Part shown: piece by piece, positions 25,206-33,183 of the stretch | Position numbering within the stretch: position 1 is the stretch's first letter | How the letters are laid out: the number at the start of each line of letters is the position of its first letter | DNA from: Streptomyces sp. P9-A2 | Lineage (GTDB): Bacteria; Actinomycetota; Actinomycetes; Streptomycetales; Streptomycetaceae | Direction: 5' to 3' | DNA: 64,000 nucleotides | NCBI RefSeq assembly: GCF_036634175.1 | Contig: NZ_JAZIFX010000001.1 | Coordinates: 1,674,001 to 1,738,000, forward strand | Made by a program: the position numbers and the translations under genes | The notes under the pieces: generated by a model | Databases searched by the model: none | What the model was told of the DNA's origin: nothing | The model's input: the letters and a program-made list of their open reading frames with translations, nothing else

Positions 25206-25708
25206 CGGTGCGCCCTCCCCTTGATCTCCTCCACGTCCGCTTTCACGCTGCCCAGCGTCTGTTCCGGGGTCGCCGGCGTGGCCTTCTTGAGCTGCTCCCG
25301 GCCGAGCATGGCCAGCACACCGGCGATCACGAACAGCACGGCCGTGATGATCAGCGCCGCCGCCCACACCGGCAGGACGAGAGAAAGCGCGGCACCCCCG
25401 GTGAAGGCCGCCGCGAGCAGGCCCGCGTAGGCGAAGGCGCCCGCGCCACCCAGCATGCCGCCGCCGCGTCCGGCCCGGCGGCCCTTCTCGGCCAACTCCA
25501 GCTTGGCCAGGGCCACTTCCTGCCGCACCAGCCGGGAGACCTGCTCGGTGGCCTGTCCGACGAGCTCGCCCACGCTGTGCCCGTCATGGCTGTACTCGTC
25601 ATGGCTGCGCTCGTCGCGGCTGTATTCGTCGCGGCTGTATTCGGCACGGCTGTGGCCGTCACGGCTGCGCGTGTCGCGAACCGGCGGTTGCTCGATGGTT
25701 GCGGTCAC
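25202..25708 (-). CDS. Phage-holin-3_6-family (DUF1469-like) membrane protein
   Basis: 168 residues. Conserved core: VGELVGQATEQVSRLVRQEVALAKLELAEKGRRAGRGGGMLGGAGAFAYAGLLAAAFTGGAALSL in shorter blocks, with two transmembrane helices around residues 85-135 and a charged C-tail. Despite the family name it is a chromosomal envelope protein, not evidence for a phage. The N-terminal tail has six pentapeptide repeats of type Y-S-R-D-E encoded by 15-bp DNA repeats. It is the upstream partner of the DUF3618 gene. Confidence 0.8.
   Translation of the reverse strand: MTATIEQPPVRDTRSRDGHSRAEYSRDEYSRDERSHDEYSHDGHSVGELVGQATEQVSRLVRQEVALAKLELAEKGRRAGRGGGMLGGAGAFAYAGLLAAAFTGGAALSLVLPVWAAALIITAVLFVIAGVLAMLGREQLKKATPATPEQTLGSVKADVEEIKGRAHR
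25582..25671. repeat. Six 15-bp coding repeats
   Basis: Six contiguous 15-bp units of the form CGTCRYGGCTGTAYT, in frame within the holin-like gene, encode charged pentapeptides (S-R/H-D-E/G plus a variable residue). Length polymorphism between strains is likely. Confidence 0.7.
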
Positions 25709-25790
25709 GGTGTTCCGCCTCCTCTCGGTCGGGCCTCCCGAGTACCCGGACCGCGCGGCGCCTATCCGAACGCCATCAATTACTGATGCT

Positions 25791-25805
25791 TACCCATAAT
25801 GGGTA
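25791..25805. promoter_or_regulatory. Perfect small palindrome between divergent genes
   Basis: TACCCAT-A-ATGGGTA lies 11 bp before the dapA-family GTG and 83 bp before the divergent holin-like gene, in an AT-rich island. It is a candidate operator for the dapA-type gene. Confidence 0.5.
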
Positions 25806-25815
25806 GGAGATTTAA

Positions 25816-26745
25816 GTGGAGCTACGCAGTGATCGGGCAGAGACTACCCTCATGACCTCATCGACGACCCCCTTCGGCCGCGCCCTGTGCGCCATGGTCA
25901 CGCCGTTCACCTCCACCGGCGCCCTGGACCTGGACGGCGCCGCGCGACTGGCCGACCACCTGGTGAGCCACGGCTGCGACGGCCTGGTGCTGTCCGGCAC
26001 GACGGGCGAATCCCCGACCACGACGGACGCCGAGAAGTCCGCCCTCGTCACGGCGGTGCGGGAGGCGGTGGGCGGCCGCGCCTCGATCGTCGCCGGTGTC
26101 GGCACCGCCGACACCGCGCACACCGTCGCACTCGCCCGCGAGGCCGAGAAGGCGGGCGCCGACGGTCTCCTGGTCGCCACCCCGTACTACAGCCGCCCGC
26201 CGCAGGACGCCGTCGAGGCGCACTTCCTCGAGGTCGCGGACGCCACGGGACTCCCCCTGGCCCTGTACGACATCCCGGCCCGCACGGGCACCCGCATCGA
26301 ACCGGACACGATGCTGCGGCTCGCCGGGCATCCCCGGATCGTGGCGGTGAAGGACTGCTCGTACGACTTCCTGGCCGCCCAGAAGATCCTCGCCCGCACC
26401 GATCTCGCCTACTACGCGGGCTGCGACGAGCACATCCTCGCCCTGTACGCGGTCGGCGGCGCCGGGTACGTCAGCACGGTCGCGAACGTGGTCCCGGACC
26501 ACCTGCGCGCCGTCCTGGACGCCTTCGACGCGGGCGACACGGCCCGCGCGGCCGGTCTCCAGCAGCGGGCCACCGCCCTGATCGAGGCGGTGATGGCGAA
26601 CGGCCTGCCCGGCACAGTCACGGCCAAGGCCCTCCTCACCGCCCTCGGCCTGCCCGCGGGCCCGGTCCGCCCACCCCTGAGGCCGGCGGACCACGCCACG
26701 ACCGAGAACCTCAGGTCGCTCTACGAGAACCTCACGGCAGGCTGA
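25816..26745 (+). CDS. dapA: 4-hydroxy-tetrahydrodipicolinate synthase family (DapA-like)
   Basis: 309-residue TIM barrel of the DHDPS/NAL superfamily. Seen: SGTTGESPTT at 60-69 (substrate carboxylate and Thr relay), LYDIPARTG (Tyr151 and the Arg of DHDPS-type enzymes), and AVKDCSYD with Schiff-base Lys179. This fits condensation of pyruvate with aspartate semialdehyde in lysine/DAP synthesis. Divergence around K-D-C-S-Y-D and the isolated location leave a catabolic aldolase role possible. The GTG at 25816 has AGGAGA five bases upstream; the ATG at 25852 lacks a ribosome site but fits the usual N-terminus. Confidence 0.78.
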   Translation: MELRSDRAETTLMTSSTTPFGRALCAMVTPFTSTGALDLDGAARLADHLVSHGCDGLVLSGTTGESPTTTDAEKSALVTAVREAVGGRASIVAGVGTADTAHTVALAREAEKAGADGLLVATPYYSRPPQDAVEAHFLEVADATGLPLALYDIPARTGTRIEPDTMLRLAGHPRIVAVKDCSYDFLAAQKILARTDLAYYAGCDEHILALYAVGGAGYVSTVANVVPDHLRAVLDAFDAGDTARAAGLQQRATALIEAVMANGLPGTVTAKALLTALGLPAGPVRPPLRPADHATTENLRSLYENLTAG

Positions 26746-26876
26746 CCGCCACCACGGGTGCAGGCCCGCCCCTTACGGCGCGAAGGATGTTGCGGGACCC
26801 CTGCACGGATCAACGCACCCGGCGAGTTCAGGAAAACAGCACGATCAGGTTCGGTGGGTCGGGCGCCACCCTCCGC

Positions 26877-27530
26877 TCATCGGAGTTCCAGCGGCCCGTA
26901 CCTGGCGCTGCCGGCATCAGTCTGGAAGGCCCAGTAGCGGTCGCCGTAGGACCAGTGCCACCACTCGGTTGGGTAGTTCACCAGGCCTGCAGCGGTCAGT
27001 GCGTCACCGAGCACACTCCGGTTGGCCCGCGCTTCGGAACCGACGCCGACGGCGTCCGTGTAACAGGCTCCGTCGCTCTCTTCCGGGCTGGCGTTCACCC
27101 GGGTTCCCATGTCGAGTTCCCGCCCGGTGGCGGAGATCAACGTGAGGTCCACCGCGGCGCCGGCGCTGTGGGGCGCGATCTCCGGTGGCGACACGTACCG
27201 GCTCGCGGCCTCACGAACCCGTATCGGCGACCAGCCCGGATGATCGGCTCGCAGGTGGTCGGCGTACCGTTCGAAGTAGAAGCGCTGCAGCGCGGGCGGC
27301 CTGTACCCCTCGACGAACAACAGACGCACACCGTCCGGGAGCGGCTTCTGAGCCTCGAGAAGACGGATCAGAACCTCTTCTCGCAGATGCGCGAACGCCC
27401 CTGATTGATCAGCCTTGCGAAAGTCGACGACAAGGGATTCCTGGAGCCGGACGTCAACGAGTGGTTCGCCGCAGTCGGCCACCGGGATCGCCGCGATCTT
27501 CGGATCCGACATCAGCACGATCTCGTTCAT
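26877..27530 (-). CDS. D-Ala-D-Ala dipeptidase, VanX/DdpX type (peptidase M15D)
   Basis: 217-residue zinc dipeptidase. Motifs: VEGYRPP with Arg77 (transition-state Arg), APHSAGAAVDLTL supplying His121 and Asp128 as zinc ligands, and PTEWWHWSYGD supplying catalytic Glu189 and ligand His192. VanX-type enzymes hydrolyse D-Ala-D-Ala in glycopeptide resistance; without vanHA neighbours a housekeeping peptidoglycan-recycling role is more likely. No signal peptide, so cytoplasmic. Start at ATG 27530 or the internal ATG at 27512; neither has a strong ribosome site. Confidence 0.83.
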   Translation of the reverse strand: MNEIVLMSDPKIAAIPVADCGEPLVDVRLQESLVVDFRKADQSGAFAHLREEVLIRLLEAQKPLPDGVRLLFVEGYRPPALQRFYFERYADHLRADHPGWSPIRVREAASRYVSPPEIAPHSAGAAVDLTLISATGRELDMGTRVNASPEESDGACYTDAVGVGSEARANRSVLGDALTAAGLVNYPTEWWHWSYGDRYWAFQTDAGSARYGPLELR

Positions 27531-27741
27531 GCACTGATCATCGCCACCCGTCCCGCTCAACGGTGGCGACCCTGCTCGACTTGGCCGGAAGTCACCGGCC
27601 CGTAGCCGCATGGCGGTCTCGGCTGCCGCGCCCCGGACGGCGACACGACCGTCGTCCGTCAACCCAGCTCTGGCGGGTGATCCCCAGGTGACCACCCGCA
27701 CGACGACATCACGCAACGCCTCAACACACCTACAGAGAGAG

Positions 27742-27984
27742 CTAGTTGCCCTCCGGCAGTGGATCCACGACGAACGTCCCCAACCCCACCTCGCCGCGCG
27801 TCCAGCCCTCTTCCCGCACGTGCCGCATGGCCTTCGCCGCCGTCGCGTTCACGACCCCGAACTCTTGGGCGATCTCCAGCGTGGACGGCACGCGACTTCC
27901 CGGCGGATAGGTACCGCCCTGAATCCGTCGGATGATCTCCGCTGCAATCTGCCGCCACAGCGGGCGCGTACGGTCAAGCTCCAT
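27742..27984 (-). CDS. Single-domain GntR-type winged-helix protein (80 aa)
   Basis: Only a GntR DNA-binding domain: LWRQIAAEIIRRIQGGTYPPGSRVPSTLEIAQEFGVVNATAAKAMRHVREEGWTRGEVGLGTFV, in pieces typical of the YtrA/KorSA side of the family, with no effector domain. Such short GntR proteins often act as plasmid or mobile-element repressors in Streptomyces. ATG at 27984 is used; a GTG at 28005 would add seven residues. A 10-bp direct repeat just upstream is a candidate operator. Confidence 0.75.
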   Translation of the reverse strand: MELDRTRPLWRQIAAEIIRRIQGGTYPPGSRVPSTLEIAQEFGVVNATAAKAMRHVREEGWTRGEVGLGTFVVDPLPEGN

Positions 27985-28020
27985 GGCGCCAGCGTGGGTG
28001 ACCACAGCTTTCCACGCATC

Positions 28021-28040
28021 CGCGGATAACCGTGGATAAC
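28021..28040. promoter_or_regulatory. 10-bp tandem repeat, candidate operator
   Basis: CGCGGATAAC followed immediately by CGTGGATAAC (one mismatch). Lies 37 bp upstream of the leftward mini-GntR and upstream of the rightward small ORFs. One-turn spacing fits dimer binding on one DNA face. Confidence 0.5.
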
Positions 28041-28133
28041 TACAGATATGATGGAGCTGGAATCAGAAGCGCCCCTGAGCGAGCCGGGCCAGGGCTCGTT
28101 CCAGGGGCTGACCGAAGAAATGGAGCTTCGGCC

Positions 28134-28268
28134 GTGCGAAACCTTATCGCCGCGCTTCTCGCGTGGTCCCTGCCGTCCCATGGTGCTCATCGGACGCAGG
28201 CCCTGCCGGTACGGGGCGTCGCCCCCGCCCGCTGCCTGCCTCCAAGGCGACATGTCCGGTCAACGTGA
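28134..28268 (+). CDS. Possible 44-residue basic peptide
   Basis: GTG start with GGAG eight bases upstream gives MRNLIAALLAWSLPSHGAHR followed by an Arg/Pro-rich tail. The short hydrophobic start resembles small streptomycete peptides that I cannot name. Coding bias is moderate. Weakly supported. Confidence 0.35.
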   Translation: MRNLIAALLAWSLPSHGAHRTQALPVRGVAPARCLPPRRHVRST

Positions 28269-28296
28269 TCGAAGCCGATGCCCCGGGGGCGCCGGC

Positions 28297-28647
28297 ATGA
28301 CCGAGCTTCGCCGTATGCCGCCGAGCACCGATGGACGCACCGGGTTCTGCCAGCCGGGCGGAATCATCGCGGACATCTGCGACGCGATCGAGGACGACTT
28401 GATCGAGTCGGCGACCGTTGTGCTAGGACTCGTGAAAGCGATACTGAACGGCCCGCAACTCACAGCGGATGAGGCGTGGTTCATGCTCCGCCGCACCACT
28501 GAATGCCTCACAGACGCACTGAATGTCGCTGAACTGAGAAGAGAACGGTTGATGGCAGACGACGGCCCTGCATTCCGGATCCTGCCGGGCGTCCAGCACC
28601 CGGTGGTGCGTGACCGGGGCTCGGCGTTCCAGTCGCGATCGACGTGA
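28297..28647 (+). CDS. Hypothetical protein (116 aa), accessory
   Basis: Helical, acidic protein with IIADICDAIEDDLIESATVVLGLVKAIL and TADEAWFMLRRTTECLTDALNVAELRRERL. No family recognised. ATG follows CCGGGGGCG. Third-position GC is lower than in surrounding genes, suggesting horizontal origin. It lies between the mini-GntR gene and the IS element. Confidence 0.6.
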   Translation: MTELRRMPPSTDGRTGFCQPGGIIADICDAIEDDLIESATVVLGLVKAILNGPQLTADEAWFMLRRTTECLTDALNVAELRRERLMADDGPAFRILPGVQHPVVRDRGSAFQSRST

Positions 28648-28993
28648 GCGCCAGGTCCAAGGGTCATGGCATCGCTGAGGATGCCTCCGGCGGGAGCCCG
28701 GCGACACCCAGAGCCGGCCACCGGCCCATCGGCCCGCAGCCCTTCGGCGCGCTGCACCCCGGCCACTTTCCGACCCGGGGCCCGGGTCGTCGGCAGAGTT
28801 CCCGCCTCAAACACCACGACCGCCCCGCGCCGCCGAAGGGAGCTACGCCGTTCCGACGGGCCGTTCCGTACGAGGAGCAATGCTCAGTACCTGTGGATCA
28901 CTCCTGACGGAAGGAGGCGTACCTTCCCGATGGATCGATCGATAGGTCATCGAGCAAGGCCGACGTTGCCGCGTCGGTCGGGAAGGCACGCCC

Positions 28994-30250
28994 ATGCTTA
29001 CGGTAGTCAACGAGGACGGCAGCACGCCAAGCGGCAGCTCGCTGCTGGATGAGATCGTCCGGGAAGGCGCACGGCGGATGCTGGCCGCCGCGCTGGAGGC
29101 CGAAGTCAACGCCTACATAGCCGAGTTGGCCGATGAGCGCGACGCCAAGGGGCACCGCCTGGTAGTCCGCAACGGCTACCACCAGCCCCGGCAGGTCACC
29201 ACCGCGGCCGGCGCGGTCGAGGTGAAGGCGCCGCGGGTGAACGACAAGCGCGTCGACGAGGCCACCGGCGAGCGCAAGCGGTTCTCCTCCGCGATTCTGC
29301 CGCCGTGGTGCCGCAAGTCGCCGAAGATCAGCGAGGTGCTGCCGCTGCTCTACCTGCATGGCCTGTCCTCCGGCGACTTCGTGCCCGCCCTGGAGCAGTT
29401 CCTTGGTTCCTCCGCCGGGCTCTCTCCCGCGACGGTCACCCGGCTGACCCAGCAGTGGCAGGCCGACCACGCCGCGTTCATGGACCGCGACCTCGCGGAG
29501 GTCGACTACGTGTACGTGTGGGCCGACGGCATCCACCTCAACGTCCGTCTGGAGGAGGCCAAAGCCTGCGTCCTGGTGCTCATCGGGGTGCGTGCCGACG
29601 GCGCCAAGGAGCTGGTCGCGCTCCAGGACGGCTACCGCGAATCCGGCGAGTCGTGGGCCGACCTGCTGCGGGACTGCGCCCGCCGGGGCATGCGCGCCCC
29701 GGTGCTCGCGGTCGGGGACGGTGCCCTGGGCTTCTGGAAGGCGCTGGCCGAGGTGTTCCCCGACACCCGTGAGCAGAGGTGCTGGGTTCACAAAACGGCC
29801 AATGTCCTGGACTCCCTGCCGAAGTCCGCGCAGCCCGGCGCGAAGAAGGCCATCCAGGACATCTACAACGCCGAGGACCGCGACCATGCCGAGGCGGCGG
29901 TCACCACGTTCGCCCAGCTCTACGGCGCGAAGTTCCCCAAGGCGGTCAAGAAGATCACCGACGACCAGGAGCAATTGCTGGCGTTCTACGACTTTCCGGC
30001 CGAGCACTGGATCCACCTGCGGACCACGAATCCGATTGAGTCGACCTTCGCCACGGTCCGGCTGCGGACCAAGGTCACCCGCGGCGCCGGCTCCCGCACC
30101 GCCGCCCTGGCCATGGTGTTCAAGCTCGTCGAGTCCGCCCAGCAGCGATGGCGGGCCGTGAACGCACCCCACCTCGTCGCCCTCGTCCGGGCCGGCGCCC
30201 GCTTCGAACGCGGCCGGCTGGTCGAACGCCCCGAGGCGGTCGCGGCGTGA
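28994..30250 (+). CDS. IS256-family (mutator) transposase
   Basis: 418 residues, full family length. Catalytic DDE triad: Asp178 in VWADGIHLN, Asp242 in VGDGALGFW and Glu349 in TTNPIESTFATVRLRT. The insertion-domain motif RCWVHKTANVL (262-272) and the N-terminal HTH-like GARRMLAAALEAEVNAYI are also present. No frameshift or stop, so probably functional. The stop overlaps the downstream GNAT start as GTGA. Confidence 0.93.
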   Translation: MLTVVNEDGSTPSGSSLLDEIVREGARRMLAAALEAEVNAYIAELADERDAKGHRLVVRNGYHQPRQVTTAAGAVEVKAPRVNDKRVDEATGERKRFSSAILPPWCRKSPKISEVLPLLYLHGLSSGDFVPALEQFLGSSAGLSPATVTRLTQQWQADHAAFMDRDLAEVDYVYVWADGIHLNVRLEEAKACVLVLIGVRADGAKELVALQDGYRESGESWADLLRDCARRGMRAPVLAVGDGALGFWKALAEVFPDTREQRCWVHKTANVLDSLPKSAQPGAKKAIQDIYNAEDRDHAEAAVTTFAQLYGAKFPKAVKKITDDQEQLLAFYDFPAEHWIHLRTTNPIESTFATVRLRTKVTRGAGSRTAALAMVFKLVESAQQRWRAVNAPHLVALVRAGARFERGRLVERPEAVAA

Positions 30251-30765
30251 GCACCCTCGCGGCTCAAGCCATCGGCACCAGGCGGCTGGACCTGCTACCG
30301 CTGCACGTCGGGCACGCCGAGGAGATGACCGCAGTGCTGTCCGACCCGGCCCTGCACACCTTCACCGGTGGCGCTCCGGACACCCCGCAAGCCCTGCGCT
30401 CGCGCTACCAGCGCATGACCGCGGGCTCTCCCGATCCGGCCGTCTCCTGGTTGAACTGGGTGATCCGGCTCCGTGATGAGTCCTGCCTGACGGGCACCGT
30501 CCAGGCGACGGTCGGCCCCTCCGGCGACGGCCCCGTCGCCGAGATCGCCTGGGTGGTGGGCACCCCATGGCAGCGAAGAGGCATCGCCACCGAAGCAGCC
30601 CAAGGACTCGTCGCCTGGCTAGGCCGGCAGCCGGTGCACACCGTCATGGCCCACATCCACCCCGAACATCGGGCGTCCGCCGCCGTCGCCGCTGCCGCCG
30701 GGCTCACACGCACCGACGAACGGCACCACGGCGAGATCCGATGGCTCCGGAGCATCGGACGATAA
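30247..30765 (+). CDS. GNAT-family N-acetyltransferase, IS passenger gene
   Basis: 172-residue acetyltransferase of the RimJ/RimL-like group: GTRRLDLLPLHVGHAEEM at the start, AEIAWVVGTPWQRRGIATEAAQGLVAWLG as the acetyl-CoA site (R-R-G-I-A), and HPEHRASAAVAAAAGL near the end. The GTG start overlaps the transposase stop by 4 bp and the terminal repeat follows 8 bp after its stop, so it is built into the element. Resistance or toxin-modifying roles are possible; neither is shown. Confidence 0.8.
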   Translation: MSTLAAQAIGTRRLDLLPLHVGHAEEMTAVLSDPALHTFTGGAPDTPQALRSRYQRMTAGSPDPAVSWLNWVIRLRDESCLTGTVQATVGPSGDGPVAEIAWVVGTPWQRRGIATEAAQGLVAWLGRQPVHTVMAHIHPEHRASAAVAAAAGLTRTDERHHGEIRWLRSIGR

Positions 30766-30830
30766 CTTCAACGATCCACAGATCTTGACTATTACTCCCG
30801 TACACGAGCGGGGTCATCGCGACCGATTGT

Positions 30831-30868
30831 CAGGGCCCGGGCAAGGCTCTGGAGGCCTCCGGGCCCTG
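30831..30868 (+). terminator. Hairpin after the IS element
   Basis: CAGGGCCCGG (30831-30840) pairs perfectly with CCGGGCCCTG (30859-30868), loop 18 nt. It could stop transcripts leaving the IS. Confidence 0.55.
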
Positions 30869-31581
30869 GCGGGCAGGCCCTTCCGGTGTCGATGGTGTCC
30901 CACCGGGTGGTGCAGGGGGAGACCTCCGCGGTCCCGACGCTGCGGGGCCGGAGACGGACGCCTTGCTAAAAAGCGTGAGCAGTCGGCGGCCAGGTGTCAC
31001 GCGAGCGCTCAAATGAGCGGCATTAGGGCAGCGACAACCAAAGTGCTCACGCCTTTGGGGCGGTGCGTCATCCTCGAGACGTGGGCGCGTTTTCCGGCAT
31101 CGCACACGTCGAGGCCGCATACCACCGGGCGGCCGGGGAAAGCCGCCCGCACAAGCGGCTGACCGACCCCGACCAGGCCCGATACACCGTCGCTCGATCT
31201 CATGCCCGCCAAGCGGGCGCTACCAGCCCCGACCCGCGACGCTCCCTTTGGATCCCTTGCACCGCCCGGAGCGACACCACCCCGGCGACTCGGGGTCCGG
31301 CACGTGCGACAAGGTGGCTGAGGCCCGACCCATCGCCCACGACCACGACAGGGAAGCCCACCTGTCGGCGGCTACCGCCCCACCCCTCGAACCAGCGGGC
31401 ACGCCCGGTTGATCGGGCGGTGTCGGCCCTCGTGCCGGCCGATCCTGCATGCCCATCGGCTCAAGGGTGACGGCGCCTCCAGCCATGAGCAGCATCCTCT
31501 ACCTCCACAACCCCGTACGGGTCGGCCAGGATCGAACGAGCCCCGGCCTGACCCGTACCGCTTCCGTTCGGCATCCTCCGC
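30869..31581. other. ~0.7-kb gap without a convincing gene
   Basis: Every frame is short, lacks a ribosome site or has atypical composition. The stretch includes an 80-bp segment bounded by inverted repeats (30973-31052). It is probably degraded DNA next to the insertion element. The leftward AhpD-like gene ends at 31582. Confidence 0.55.
30973..31052. repeat. 80-bp segment with 9-bp inverted ends
   Basis: GCGTGAGCA (30973-30981) and TGCTCACGC (31044-31052) are exact inverted copies; the outside bases are A-rich on the left and T-rich on the right. The size and ends resemble a miniature inverted-repeat element. No target duplication was recognised. Confidence 0.4.
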
Positions 31582-32067
31582 TCAGTCGAGGGCGTGGGCG
31601 AACATGCCCGGCTCGTACGAGCCTCCCTTCTGGTGCACGATCACGGCGAGCCGGTTGGCCGCGTTGATCAGGGCGACCAGGGCGACCAACGCCGCGGTCT
31701 GGTCGTCGTCGTAGTGCTTGCGCACCCGGGCCCAGGTCTCGTCGGACACACCGTGGTGGGCGTCGCCGAGTCGGGTGCCCTCCTCGGCGAGGGCCAGCGC
31801 GGCCTGCTCCGCCTCGGTGAACACGGTGGACTCGCGCCAGGCGGCGACCAGGTGGAGTCGGACCGCGGTCTCACCGGCGGCCGCGGCCTCCTTGGTGTGC
31901 ATGTCGACGCAGTGACCGCAGCCGTTGATCTGGCTGGCGCGCAGCGACACCAACTCCTGCGTGAACCGGGGCAGCGGCGACTGCTGGATCACCAGGCCCG
32001 CGCCCGCGAACCGCTTGGCGAACTTGAGCGCGATCTCGTTGGCGAACAGGTCGAATCGGGCTTCCAT
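31582..32067 (-). CDS. AhpD/carboxymuconolactone-decarboxylase-family protein, ECF41 partner
   Basis: 161-residue all-helical protein. The redox centre reads QINGCGHCVDMHTKEA with Cys50, Cys53 and His57, the AhpD-like CxxCxxxH. It is probably a small peroxidase or reductase-partner disulfide enzyme. GAGGA precedes the ATG at 32067. It is divergent from an ECF41 sigma factor, the classic neighbourhood for this pair, and an ECF41-type promoter (TGTCACA-N16-AGTC) lies upstream. Confidence 0.87.
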   Translation of the reverse strand: MEARFDLFANEIALKFAKRFAGAGLVIQQSPLPRFTQELVSLRASQINGCGHCVDMHTKEAAAAGETAVRLHLVAAWRESTVFTEAEQAALALAEEGTRLGDAHHGVSDETWARVRKHYDDDQTAALVALVALINAANRLAVIVHQKGGSYEPGMFAHALD

Positions 32068-32108
32068 GGCTTCGTCCTCACTCGTGGTGTTGCATCGGAC
32101 GCACACGA

Positions 32109-32135
32109 GACTCCGGCCGGCCGCTGCGTGTGACA
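32109..32135 (-). promoter_or_regulatory. ECF41-type promoter of the AhpD-like gene
   Basis: Read leftward: TGTCACA (complement of 32129-32135), 16 bp, AGTC (complement of 32109-32112). The published ECF41 consensus is TGTCACA-N16-CGTC; one mismatch, in the -10. Confidence 0.68.
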
Positions 32136-32169
32136 GCACCGCCAGGTGACACAGGCCACGCCAGTCGGG

Positions 32170-32196
32170 TGTCACAGGATCGCGGGGACCGGTGTC
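32170..32196 (+). promoter_or_regulatory. ECF41-type autoregulatory promoter
   Basis: TGTCACA (32170-32176), 16 bp, TGTC (32193-32196), just before the sigma-factor ATG at 32205. One mismatch from TGTCACA-N16-CGTC. The short leader implies near-leaderless translation. Confidence 0.68.
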
Positions 32197-32204
32197 CTGT
32201 GCGC

Positions 32205-33167
32205 ATGACGCAGTCGGAAGCGAAGGAGCGTCCGGTGAAGAGCGAACGAAGCGAGCACACGGCTGGGCGCCCGGAGGGCGGCGCGGGGACGGGTCCCGCC
32301 ACCGAGGCGTTCGTCGACCACCGCAACCTCCTGTTCACGGTCGCCTACGAGATGCTGGGCTCGGCCGCCGACGCGGAGGACGTACTGCAGGAGACCTGGC
32401 TGCGGTGGTCGGGGGTCGATCTCGGCACGGTGCGGGACCGGCGGGCGTACCTGGTCCGGATCACCACGCGCCAGGCGCTGAACCGGCTGCGTACGCTCGG
32501 CCGCCGCAAGGAGTCCTATGTGGGCTCCTGGCTGCCCGCGCCGCTGCTCACCACGCCCGACGTCGCCGAGGACGTCGAACTGGCCGACAGTGTCTCGACC
32601 GCGATGATGCTGGTGCTGGAGACGCTCACGCCGACGGAACGGGCGGTGTTCGTGCTGCGCGAGGTGTTCGCCCTGGAGTACGACGAGATCGCGGAGGCCG
32701 TCGACCGGAACCCGGCCGCGGTCCGCCAGATCGCACACCGTGCACGGGGCCATGTGGCGGCGCGCCGACCGCGCGAACACGTGTCGTCGGCGGACTCCCG
32801 AAAGGCGCTCGACGCGTTCCGTCAGGCGGTCGAGACGGGAGACCTCCAGAACCTGCTCGACATCCTCGCCCCGGATGTCGTCCTGCTGGGCGACGGCGGC
32901 GGAGTCAAACAGGCCGTCCTGCGTCCCATCATCGGGGCGGACAAGGTGGCCCGCCTGCTGGCCGCGGGCCTGGGCAGGATCCCCGCCGGTTCGTCGTTCC
33001 TGTTCGCCCAGGTCAACGGCCGCCCAGCACTGCTCCTCCGGGTCGACGGCGAACTCGACACCGTCCTGACGGTCCGCGTCGAGGGCGGCCTCGTCACCGG
33101 CCTCTACGCCGTACGCAACCCGGAGAAGCTGTCCCACATGCGCCGGGAAACGGCCCTGAGCCGCTGA
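32205..33167 (+). CDS. ECF41-group RNA polymerase sigma factor with SnoaL-like C-terminal domain
   Basis: 320 residues. Sigma region 2 is about 35-100 (LLFTVAYEMLGSAADAEDVLQETWLRW), region 4 about 133-187 (LTPTERAVFVLREVFALEYDEIAEAVDRNPAAVRQIAHRAR). The C-terminal SnoaL-like domain (198-310) has the ECF41 marks: the WLPAPL linker motif (109-114), DGGG (230-233) and NPEKL (305-309). This C-terminal extension modulates activity in cis, in place of an anti-sigma factor. ECF41 factors usually transcribe themselves and an adjacent CMD/oxidoreductase gene; both promoters are visible here. Confidence 0.92.
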   Translation: MTQSEAKERPVKSERSEHTAGRPEGGAGTGPATEAFVDHRNLLFTVAYEMLGSAADAEDVLQETWLRWSGVDLGTVRDRRAYLVRITTRQALNRLRTLGRRKESYVGSWLPAPLLTTPDVAEDVELADSVSTAMMLVLETLTPTERAVFVLREVFALEYDEIAEAVDRNPAAVRQIAHRARGHVAARRPREHVSSADSRKALDAFRQAVETGDLQNLLDILAPDVVLLGDGGGVKQAVLRPIIGADKVARLLAAGLGRIPAGSSFLFAQVNGRPALLLRVDGELDTVLTVRVEGGLVTGLYAVRNPEKLSHMRRETALSR

Positions 33168-33183
33168 GGCGGGGCCGGGTGCG

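Larger units (their letters stand above)
28891..30781 (+). mobile_element. IS256-family insertion sequence carrying a GNAT passenger
   Basis: The element holds a complete mutator-type transposase and a co-translated acetyltransferase. The outer sequences CTGTGGATC (28891-28899) and GATCCACAG (30773-30781) are exact inverted copies that bracket both genes; similarity fades further inward. No matching 8-9 bp target duplication is visible outside these positions (GCTCAGTAC on the left, ATCTTGACT on the right), so the exact ends, or the integrity of the insertion, are uncertain. Confidence 0.7.

Noticed and set aside
25202..25708. Prophage remnant suggested by a holin-family protein
   Set aside because: This holin-like family is a common chromosomal envelope protein in actinobacteria, and no other phage gene is near.
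26877..27530. Glycopeptide resistance cluster
   Set aside because: Only a VanX-type dipeptidase is present; no vanH, vanA, vanR or vanS nearby.
28882..30790. Target-site duplication of the IS256 element
   Set aside because: Flanks GCTCAGTAC and ATCTTGACT do not match, so no duplication is claimed.
30786..31510. Several frames between the IS and the AhpD-like gene
   Set aside because: No ribosome sites, no family similarity, poor third-position bias; treated as debris.
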